64,000 nucleotides of DNA, taken from Tolypothrix tenuis PCC 7101. Its GTDB lineage: Bacteria > Cyanobacteriota > Cyanobacteriia > Cyanobacteriales > Nostocaceae. The stretch lies in contig NZ_AP018248.1 in assembly GCF_002368295.1 (NCBI RefSeq), positions 8,617,094 through 8,681,093 of the forward strand, given 5' to 3'. Shown piece after piece: positions 34,839 through 41,752 of this stretch. The notes beneath the pieces were generated by a model. The model was not told the origin of the DNA. It did no database searches and was given only the letters and a program-made list of their open reading frames with translations. The translations under genes were made by a program, and so were the position numbers. The number at the start of each line of letters is the position of its first letter. Position 1 is the first letter of the stretch.

Positions 34839-35675
34839 ATGGGATTATTCGCAAAACTCACTAACCAGATTTGGACTGCTACTAAGTTGGGAGTAGGTTC
34901 TATATCTCGACAGAGTTCTTCAGTTCCTAAAGCGGGGTTTACCATTCCTACTCATCGGGTCAAACAACACAAAGATATTGATAAAAAGTCTGGCAAATCT
35001 TTCTTTACAAGCGATTTAACTACCAATGAATATTTACTCACCCGTGAAACAGGTTGTGAACCTGTGGGTTTGGTGATAGGAACTAGCTTTTATAAAGTCG
35101 GATTTTATGGTTATTTTTGGGGCTATCGTAACCAAACCGGAGAGGTAGCTGCTTTAACTCAAGCGCAACTAGCAGCACGAGAACTGACTGTGAGTAGAAT
35201 GCAAGCAGAAGCGGCGATGTTAGGCGCTCATGGCATTATTGGAGTACGTCTGCATCAGCGTCGTCAAGTTTGGGGTGTGGGGATGGTGGAATTTACAGCG
35301 ATTGGGACTGCTATTCGCATACCTAACCGTCCACCCACAAATAAACCTTTTACCAGCGACTTGAGTGGACAGGAATTTTGACAACTACGTCAAGCTGGTT
35401 ATTGGCCAAAAGGCTTAGTTTTTGGTGCTTGTTCTTATTATGTGCATAGCGATCGCACTACTCGCGCTTTAATGAATAACTCTGCTTGGAATCTTTTATT
35501 TGGTCAAGGTAGGCGTAACCAAGAATTAACCCAGTTTACTCAAGGCTTTCAAGATGCCTGAGAATTAGCGATGATGCGACTTGCAACCCAAATCAGTCAA
35601 TTGTCGGCTAAAGGTGCAGTCGGAATGCACATCGAAAAAAGCGAAGAAATTATTACCTGTATTAGCGCCACCTAG
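34839..35675 (+). pseudogene. YbjQ/heavy-metal-binding-domain-like protein with two in-frame TGA codons
   Basis: The frame from ATG 34839 is interrupted by TGA at 35379 and TGA at 35559 and ends at TAG 35673. All three segments read coding-like in one frame: MGLFAKLTNQIWTATKLGVG, LVIGTSFYKVGFYGYFW, then QLRQAGYWPKGLVFGACSYY, and MMRLATQISQLSAKGAVGMH. The YbjQ-type pattern (M-x-EAxxLGAHGIIGVRL) is present in segment one. The two TGA codons are single-base changes from TGG or CGA, so these are nonsense mutations. Without them the protein would have 278 residues. Confidence 0.75.
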
Positions 35676-35694
35676 TCCTAAGCATTAGGATTTT
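35676..35694 (+). terminator. intrinsic terminator
   Basis: TCCTAA (35676-35681), loop GCA, TTAGGA (35685-35690), then TTTT. It lies right at the end of the heavy-metal-binding-domain pseudogene, a relic of its transcription unit. Confidence 0.6.
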
Positions 35695-36256
35695 GCTGCA
35701 AGATTTGCTGTTACGAGCTCAGCTAAGCCATTCCACACTAATATTTAAAATCACCAATTTTCAATAAAAAATCACTTAGACAGCTATTTTTCACAGAGCA
35801 CTTGCAGAACTTTTAGATCTACTAAAAGCAGTCAGCAGTAACTAACTAATCGGCTCGATCTCTGATGGGGGTCAACTTCTGTGACTAAAATTAAAATTGC
35901 CTTGTGATAATTTCAAGACTTTGGTTTACCTTTTTGAGCTATTGCTAGCCCTTTGTTCCCCCGGTTGTAGCAAGTGGCGTGCTACTTCTTAGACTTTCTA
36001 CTATTAAGTCGATTATAGCGTTTCTCAATCTAGTGAGGTACGTTTTTGAAGCTGATTGTTTTGATATAAAAGGTTCGTGTGTACTTCAGTTGCCTGGGAA
36101 ACGCTATAAGTTATATTTCTCTTTAACGGTAAAACTATGGTTAGGGTTCAATATTCCCTTGGTTGTCTATAAAGAAATACTTAATACCAACCACTAGAGT
36201 TATGACTTGGAACAACAACGGGAAGCAACGCGATCGCTCAATAGCAAAATTTACAA
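35695..36256. other. 562-bp non-coding region with a MITE
   Basis: No supported gene; the 72-codon frame at 35979 spans the MITE and is chance. Contents are the 95-bp MITE at 36014-36108 and AT-rich flanks. Confidence 0.5.
36014..36108. mobile_element. 95-bp MITE with 14-bp terminal inverted repeats
   Basis: The left end TATAGCGTTTCTCA (36014-36027) and right end TGGGAAACGCTATA (36095-36108) are inverted with one mismatch. The outermost TA could be the TA target duplication of an IS630/Tc1-type transposase. No coding capacity. Confidence 0.7.
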
Positions 36257-36454
36257 TTAATCTTCCTTTTGAGCTTCCGCTTGTTCCTTAGCCACAGCAA
36301 GAGCAATAGCCTGTCGTAGCCATTCAGAACGGTTGGGCTTGTTACGCACATAAGCATCTAATTCCTCTGGCAACAGTACAGATATAGGTTTTGCACCAGA
36401 TTTTACTCCTACTCCTTTTGATTGAAAGCGAGTAGCAATATCGTTTCTTTCCAT
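36257..36454 (-). CDS. ribbon-helix-helix (CopG/Arc-like) DNA-binding protein
   Basis: A 65-residue protein with a basic N-terminus and the RHH pattern AKPISVLLPEELDAYVRNKP followed by RSEWLRQAIALAVAKE (strand, helix, helix). Typical of plasmid copy-number or partition repressors and antitoxins. No toxin gene is adjacent. Two palindromes directly upstream (36494-36507 and 36558-36573) are likely operators, one probably for its own promoter, so it may also control the ArdA transcript that diverges from it. Confidence 0.8.
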   Translation of the reverse strand: MERNDIATRFQSKGVGVKSGAKPISVLLPEELDAYVRNKPNRSEWLRQAIALAVAKEQAEAQKED

Positions 36455-36493
36455 AGTAATTAGCCTTTTGCTATAAGTCTATCTTAGCAAAAC

Positions 36494-36507
36494 CCGTATA
36501 TATACGG
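36494..36507. promoter_or_regulatory. 14-bp palindromic operator candidate
   Basis: CCGTATATATACGG, a perfect palindrome 40 bp upstream of the RHH gene start. A likely binding site of the RHH dimer and part of its own promoter region. Its centre shares ATATAT with the next palindrome. Confidence 0.55.
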
Positions 36508-36557
36508 CAATACATTAATTATTTTAATCATTTAATAGAGGCGAAAATATTGAAATG

Positions 36558-36573
36558 CCCATATATATATGGG
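36558..36573. promoter_or_regulatory. 16-bp palindromic operator candidate
   Basis: CCCATATATATATGGG, a perfect palindrome 64 bp from the centre of the first one, on the ardA side of the divergent region. Together the pair could let one RHH regulator bind both promoters. Confidence 0.5.
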
Positions 36574-36697
36574 ATAATAAAAGAGTGGGAGATAGGAAAT
36601 GGAGCGCCAAAAAGACTCTCGGCAACGGAACCGATACCGAAGCGTGAAGTTTTAAGATGTAGCGCTAAATCCAAAACTCTTACATACACAACAGAAA

Positions 36698-36729
36698 AAG
36701 CACCCCCGACGACCAATCTAAAGGTGCTT
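36698..36729 (+). promoter_or_regulatory. hairpin in the ardA leader
   Basis: AAGCACC (36698-36704) and GGTGCTT (36723-36729) enclose an 18-base loop, followed by CTTCTGAGTTTT. It is a leader hairpin ahead of the AGAAGGA ribosome site of ardA, possibly an attenuator. The whole gap 36455-36763 holds the two palindromes and this hairpin. Confidence 0.45.
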
Positions 36730-36763
36730 CTTCTGAGTTTTAATACCAGAAGGATTCTAACAC

Positions 36764-37516
36764 ATGAATTTACTTTCTAACACCCTAATATTTCACTCAG
36801 AACAAGATGCTCAATTAGTTGCCCAACAAGTTTACAACTGCCATCTTGAAGGTAATCTTTTAATCTGTCCAATTCGAGAACAGAGGGCAGTAGATTTAGC
36901 AATCAATTTAGCAGGTGTTGCCTTACCAATAGTTGAAGGTGCAAGCTGTTTACTTCCTTTCCCCAAGCATGAGCGTGAGTGTCAAGATGACGATGCACCA
37001 CAGATTTATGCAGCCTGTTTATCTGCGTACAATAACGGGAAATTACACGGAATGTGGATCGACTGTACACAAGATGCTTCAGACATTCAAGAGGACATTG
37101 AATGGATGTTATCATGGTCGCCCTGTCGTAATTATGAAGCCTGTGAAGAATGGGCAATACATGCTTTTCAAAACTGGTATGGTATTCATCTTGGAGAATA
37201 CGAAAGCATAGAAAAACTAGCCGAACTTGCTCAAATTTTATCAGAGCATGGTTCAGCCTATGCAGCTTATTATGAATATGACAGTAGTGAGGCTAGCGTA
37301 GAGGATTTTCAAGAACATTATTGGGGTGAGTACGAAAGCGAAGAAGACTTTGTTTATGACCAATTAGAACAACAGGGATTGATTAAAAATTTAGAAGACA
37401 TGGGTATTCCTAGCTTCTATCTTAATTGGTCAGCAATAGCCCGTGATTGGTTTATTGACTCTTACTATTCAGTAGAAGAAAGCTACAACAAAGTCTACGT
37501 TTTTAGCCGTCACTAA
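36764..37516 (+). CDS. ardA: ArdA antirestriction protein
   Basis: A 250-residue ArdA, an acidic DNA-mimic protein that inhibits type I restriction enzymes. Motifs: PQIYAACLSAYNNGKLHGMW (about 86-105), EEWAIHAFQNWYGIHLGEYE and AELAQILSEHGSAYAAYYEY. The protein is strongly acidic. The N-terminal 85 residues (MNLLSNTLIFHSEQDAQLVA) are longer than in model ArdA, an extension of unknown role. ArdA is usually expressed early on plasmid entry. ATG 36764 has AGAAGGA 8 bases upstream. Confidence 0.9.
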   Translation: MNLLSNTLIFHSEQDAQLVAQQVYNCHLEGNLLICPIREQRAVDLAINLAGVALPIVEGASCLLPFPKHERECQDDDAPQIYAACLSAYNNGKLHGMWIDCTQDASDIQEDIEWMLSWSPCRNYEACEEWAIHAFQNWYGIHLGEYESIEKLAELAQILSEHGSAYAAYYEYDSSEASVEDFQEHYWGEYESEEDFVYDQLEQQGLIKNLEDMGIPSFYLNWSAIARDWFIDSYYSVEESYNKVYVFSRH

Positions 37517-37589
37517 TAAACAAAAATGACCAGAGGGAAATCAAAAATCCCTCTGGGGTCAATATATGAATTGATAAATTAGAAATAAA

Positions 37590-37922
37590 CTAATCCAAAA
37601 TATCAATCTCTTCATCCTCTTGTTCAGGACAGAGCCGCAGTTGCAAAGCATCCACTAGAAACTCACCAACTTTTAGCCAATCAATTTCGTTTAGGTCTAT
37701 TTCTGGAAGTGGGTAATTTTTTAGAATGTTGCCACAGCTAGTCCAGTCATCCCAAGTGCCTTCAGCCAAGTAGTCAAGTTCTTCATTCGTAATGAAGTGA
37801 GTATCAATATCCAGTTGAACTCTCTCCTTAATTTCTGTCAAAACTGACAGAGACCGCTTGTTTTTTTTGATGATGTTTGCAAACCAGCTAATAACTTTAG
37901 TGGATACATGACCAATTCTCAA
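37590..37922 (-). CDS. hypothetical protein (plasmid segregation region)
   Basis: A 110-residue acidic protein I do not recognise: MRIGHVSTKVISWFANIIKK start, then an acidic C-terminus ending EQEDEEIDILD. No membrane segment is certain. It begins 10 bases after the stop of the frameshift gene's extended frame and is the last reverse-strand gene of this operon; it could be part of the segregation operon. Confidence 0.6.
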   Translation of the reverse strand: MRIGHVSTKVISWFANIIKKNKRSLSVLTEIKERVQLDIDTHFITNEELDYLAEGTWDDWTSCGNILKNYPLPEIDLNEIDWLKVGEFLVDALQLRLCPEQEDEEIDILD

Positions 37923-37932
37923 TAGGTATTGT

Positions 37933-39161
37933 TCAGTTTTTTTGGCGTGTTTCTTGTTGAGGAATAGGAGGAATAATCACTGTTGTTTTATCCAAGCGGA
38001 AAAAATAGCAGTAACTTGTCAGACTTGGACAAGCAATCACAGATGGATAATTAACCCCCAAGCCAAAACCTAAGAAAGCGAAGATGCTAAACGAAGTCAG
38101 ATAAAATAACCAACCTGACCACCCTGAAGTCATCCAGCGCGCATAGTAAATTAGATTAACTTTGAATTCCTGAGAGCGCTGACGACGTAGTTTTGCTTGC
38201 TTATGTTCAGCCTCAATCCATTGCTGAGATTCATTGAGCTTGGTTAAGGCTATTTCTGTGGCCCTCTTTTTGGCTTTTTCCTCAATAATTTTGTGTGCTT
38301 TGACCTCAATAGTCCGCTTTTCCTCATCTAAGAGGATGTTGACCCATTCTCCGATGTCGGTGGCAAGCTCATCAAAGGCAACTGATGCGGGAATGTTGGG
38401 GAAGTTGGCTTTTTTCCCATGATCCTAGCTTTAAAAGCATCCCGTAGTTGCTGCCATTCCTGTTGAAATTGTGGCGATTTCATCTCCTCAATTAAGGACT
38501 GCAAATACAACTTGGGCAAACCAGCCATATCACCCTTAGCTTTCTGTCGCACCATTTCCCTAATTAACTCTCGCTCCTCTTCCCCCAGTAAAGCTGTAGT
38601 CTCTCCTAGTTGTTGCAGAAGCTCATTTGTATCTACATCCTCAAATTGTGTAGGGTTATCGGTAGTTACCCCAAAATGTTGTGCCACTTCCTCAACGGAT
38701 TTGTTTTGCTTTTTAATTAAATCGCAAGCTTCGAGAAAGCGTAAGCACTCGGCTTGGTTATATTCATCCTGGTCTTGGAGTCCACAAGACAGCAAAATCT
38801 CCAGAGATTCCGAGAGCGTAATTCTTGTGCCTACTCGCTCCTTGGCTAATGCCAGTAATTGAGAAATATCCTTTGGTTCAGTGTCTGCATATGGCTCATC
38901 TGACTGGGCTTCATCTGAGCCAGCAGAATTTTTTTGTCTCTTAGGTTTTGGCAGAACTTTAGTTGCAACAGCATCACGCTGCTTTAACGCTTCTATCACC
39001 TCAGAGTCAGTTTTACCCTGCTCAATTAATTTACGACATTCGCGGAAGCAGTCAGCTTCATCCTCTGTATATTGTTCTTTTTGGGTAATACCACACAGAG
39101 ACAAAGTTCTGATGATTTCTTCTGGTGTAATGCTATTAGAAAGTTCTGACTGACGATACAT
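37933..39161 (-). CDS. two-frame protein: tandem helical (MerR-like HTH) region plus membrane-anchored extension via -1 frameshift
   Basis: Frame 0 (39161 to 38328, 277 residues) carries two related helical blocks (SITPEEIIRTLSLCGITQK ~10 and ITLSESLEILLSCGLQD ~117), each followed by a long helix. It then ends in a short low-complexity tail. At 38415-38409 the mRNA reads A AAA AAG; a -1 slip there enters an open frame of 158 more codons with no start codon of its own: ANFPNIPASVAFDELATDIG, a highly charged coiled coil, then the membrane segment WLFYLTSFSIFAFLGFG, ending at 37933. The extended frame is blocked upstream by TAG, so it can only be read through a slip (or the gene is mutated). Extended product about 409 residues. 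It stands downstream of the actin-like and ParR-like genes and is probably part of the segregation complex; a membrane tether is an inference. Confidence 0.7.
38409..38415 (-). other. dnaX-type -1 slippery heptamer A AAA AAG
   Basis: On the reverse strand the codons GGA AAA AAG contain A AAA AAG in the correct phase. AGGA lies 7 bases upstream, a weak Shine-Dalgarno-like stimulator. CAACT starts one base after the heptamer and can pair with a later AGTTG, a poor stem placed closer than usual. Confidence 0.6.
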
Positions 39162-39202
39162 AAAAGAATTCCTTAATCAAAATGAAGTGAAATTGCGTTG
39201 TG

Positions 39203-39688
39203 CTATCGAGGTTTCAACGGATTAAACCATTCTTGTTCTTCAGAAGGACTGTCCACAGGCTCCTCATTTTGTTGCAGAGTAGTTATATCTGCGTGGTTAT
39301 CGTGTAATTGATTACTCACCACTGACTGCTCAGACTGAGTTGTTGATAATTGACCCAGATGGCTGTTTGCAGGTAGGGAATCAATTAAATCATCTGCCAC
39401 ACTCCCATTACCTCCTGCCAGCATTTCTTGCAAATACTGCTGGTGAAGTTTCAAGCGATATATACAATCTTTAATGCTTTGTTCTAGATTCTCCTTAGCC
39501 ACCTGACCAGCAGCGCGATAGGCTAATGGTAGCCAATAACTCATCAGTGCAATCATCGCCATATCCTTGGAAGGATAGAGAGTAGCTTTGGAGTTAAGAT
39601 AGTTCAGTAAGATAGCTTCTGAACTATCTCTTAAAGTTCTGGTGCGGAGACGAAATTCCAAATCTTCTAGCATGGTGTTATTTTCCAT
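39203..39688 (-). CDS. ParR-like adaptor candidate (plasmid segregation)
   Basis: A 161-residue protein; the N-terminal part resembles a ribbon-helix-helix/helical DNA-binding domain (DLEFRLRTRTLRDSSEAILL), then helical, ending with a disordered acidic tail (SPSEEQEWFNPLKPR). It lies 2 bases behind the actin-like ATPase gene, the position of the ParR/StbB adaptor in type II partition operons. The assignment rests on position and general look, not motif identity. Confidence 0.5.
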   Translation of the reverse strand: MENNTMLEDLEFRLRTRTLRDSSEAILLNYLNSKATLYPSKDMAMIALMSYWLPLAYRAAGQVAKENLEQSIKDCIYRLKLHQQYLQEMLAGGNGSVADDLIDSLPANSHLGQLSTTQSEQSVVSNQLHDNHADITTLQQNEEPVDSPSEEQEWFNPLKPR

Positions 39689-39690
39689 AG

Positions 39691-40818
39691 TTACGTGTCT
39701 GCTAGAGCATGAGAAGGTGAATAAGTCACCTGATTTTGCAAATATCGAAATAATCCGTAAACATCAGTTACACGAAGAATGAGCGCATCTTTGTGGGGAG
39801 GTAAGTTAAATGCTAGACGCACATCCTCTTCTAATTCAGCTGCCCAGGAAATTTTGGTATGGGCAAAAAAGGCTTTTAGCTCGTTACTTAAATATTGAGA
39901 TGTACCGCCGCCAACGATCACCTGATCAACGTTGGCAGGAACATGACTTTTAAGCCAATCTGATACCTTCGCCCAGTATTCCTTTCGTGCCATAGTCGCC
40001 ACTTCAATAATTTGTGTGACTTCCTCGGCTCTGAATTCAGCTTTCTTACTCCTGGCTAAAGATTTAAAGTATTTAGCTTTAGGGGTAGCTCCTGAAAGAT
40101 GAATCGCCAATAGTAAATCTTGTAGATTCTGCCCAGAGGTGCGGTTTTTAATTTTTTCTAGCATCCAAGCCAAACCCAAACTAGCTGATGAGCCAGAAGA
40201 TAATCCGCGCTCAAACCTAACGGCGGAGATATCCCGAAAGCCGAACATCAACACAACTATACTCAACTGATTAAAATTCGCCCCCAGTTTTTTGCTTCGG
40301 GTCAGTATCAGCCCCCCACCTTCGGGCATACATTCAAAGCATTCGAGATTTATAGAAAACTGCTGACCACGAAAGGAGAAGTTAGACAATGCCGCAGTTA
40401 AACCCCTTTCCAATCGCTCTCTATCTTCCCATTCCCCATAAGGCAACAACAGTGCTAATGATAAACAAAAGCTAGTTCCTAATCCCAACTTCGTGGCGAT
40501 CGCTCCTACGGCGGCTAACACTTTGGGGATGGCATTTTCATACTTGAGTTCAGACAACTTGACCTGAGCCTCAAAATGCTTTTGTGCCAGAAATCCTACT
40601 GCATAATATTCCGAGTCAAATTCTACCCAAGCTTCATTTTCTGGATTAGGGCTATTGAGCCTACCTGACTCGTACAGGTCAATTGATTCTTTAGCAATGG
40701 CAATTAACTCTGGTTCCATACAAAATAATTCTGGCGGCTTGTATGGCATAGAATCAAGGACACGGTAAATCATTTTAGTCATGGAAGAACCAGGGTCAAG
40801 ACTGAGCAATAAATTCAC
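39691..40818 (-). CDS. ParM/StbA-like actin-family plasmid segregation ATPase
   Basis: A 375-residue protein beginning MNLLLSLDPGSSMTKMIYRV (phosphate 1 motif D-P-G-S-S). A second actin-type motif lies at about 310-320 (VDQVIVGGGTSQYLSNEL, the adenosine/phosphate 2 style GGG). This fold forms the ParM filaments that push plasmids apart. First gene of a reverse operon whose upstream region (40819-41308) is rich in direct repeats that could be the ParR-binding centromere. Confidence 0.75.
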   Translation of the reverse strand: MNLLLSLDPGSSMTKMIYRVLDSMPYKPPELFCMEPELIAIAKESIDLYESGRLNSPNPENEAWVEFDSEYYAVGFLAQKHFEAQVKLSELKYENAIPKVLAAVGAIATKLGLGTSFCLSLALLLPYGEWEDRERLERGLTAALSNFSFRGQQFSINLECFECMPEGGGLILTRSKKLGANFNQLSIVVLMFGFRDISAVRFERGLSSGSSASLGLAWMLEKIKNRTSGQNLQDLLLAIHLSGATPKAKYFKSLARSKKAEFRAEEVTQIIEVATMARKEYWAKVSDWLKSHVPANVDQVIVGGGTSQYLSNELKAFFAHTKISWAAELEEDVRLAFNLPPHKDALILRVTDVYGLFRYLQNQVTYSPSHALADT

Positions 40819-41308
40819 TGCCAGCTACCTCTTTGTTTTGTGACTATTAATTGCGAAATCCTGCTAATAAAGAATTAGGCACGATTTTTCAAGGGTTTCG
40901 ATGCTATACCCTGTTCTATTTTGTTTGAAAAGCCTTCTATTTATCGATGGGAACTATTAAAAAGTTATTTTAGTTCCAATAAATACCAATATTACCCTAC
41001 AAAGAAAAAATATATTACCCAAAAGGTAGATTTTTGTCCCAATCTTTCCCAATTAATCCCAAGAATCAACATGATTATTATACATTATTGACAAGATTGT
41101 CATTAATCTTAAAACTCACCAATTTGCACCAATAATTATTAGTTATATCCCCAGATTTCCCAATATTTCCCAACATCTCCCAAAAGGGAAACACCTCTGA
41201 AATACCCAAAAAAGTTTCGCACAGTACGCAAAAAAGTTTTGCCCAAAAAAATGGAGTTTAATTTAAAATTTAAAAAGGTATCAAAGCCGTATTAACAAAT
41301 ATTAAGTT
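40819..41308. repeat. 490-bp iteron-like region, candidate parC/oriT
   Basis: Divergent gap between the segregation and relaxase operons. About ten copies of a CCAA(T/A) word, mostly as YYCCCAA: 41045 (TTTCCCAATT), 41156 and 41166 (TTTCCCAA), 41176 (TCTCCCAAAA), with shorter forms at 40974, 40984, 41015, 41035, 41056, 41115 and 41125. A small palindrome GACAAGATTGTC lies at 41090-41101. Two copies of AAAAAAGTTT(C/T)GC stand at 41209 and 41230. Direct repeats ahead of an actin-type ATPase suggest a centromere; the relaxase gene on the other side allows an oriT. Neither is proved. Confidence 0.5.
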
Positions 41309-41752
41309 TTGAATTACTCAGTACTACAAAAAGTAACTATTGCGCTTTTAAAGACTCAAGCGCAGCAGATGATGTCAATGTGTTTCTGGAAGCACAGCCA
41401 TTACTGGAGTAGTGGTTCATCTTCTAAAACAAGGGATTCTGGTAGTATCGTAGTCCGTATCGCCTATTTCAAAACGCTTGACTGGATAGGTTTTAACTTT
41501 TGTAAATATCATCCGGACGCTGTGGAAGTATTTAGAAAGCTACCCAAAAGTGACAAATTTTTTTATGAGATAAAGCCCAACCTTTATGCTTCATTCAAAG
41601 TTTGGTGTGTTAATGGTCAGCACTTTGAAAAGACCATCAGCTTCCTCAAGAATGTCCCAGACATAGAACTTGAATTTGTCATTAGTGAGCCTAACCAAAT
41701 ACCTGAATTATTCCAACCGCTAAACCTGACATTTCATGAAAGGAGTGGTTAG
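41309..41752 (+). CDS. hypothetical protein upstream of the relaxase, N-terminus uncertain
   Basis: A 147-residue frame, start TTG 41309. It ends with the ATG/GTG junction of the relaxase (stop and start overlap at 41752). The part from about 45 on (SIVVRIAYFKTLDWIGFNF to the end) looks normal. The first 40 codons look odd, while another frame through 41311-41411 reads AFKDSSAADDVNVFLEAQPL and then stops. A frameshift near 41411 is possible. Function unknown; probably an accessory of the relaxase. Confidence 0.5.
   Translation: MNYSVLQKVTIALLKTQAQQMMSMCFWKHSHYWSSGSSSKTRDSGSIVVRIAYFKTLDWIGFNFCKYHPDAVEVFRKLPKSDKFFYEIKPNLYASFKVWCVNGQHFEKTISFLKNVPDIELEFVISEPNQIPELFQPLNLTFHERSG

Noticed and set aside
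35979..36197. 72-codon + strand frame
   Set aside because: It spans the MITE at 36014-36108 and has no ribosome site.
36550..36780. 76-codon frame in the ardA leader as a leader peptide
   Set aside because: It begins in the second palindrome's flank, has no ribosome site and overlaps the ardA start in another frame; more likely untranslated leader.
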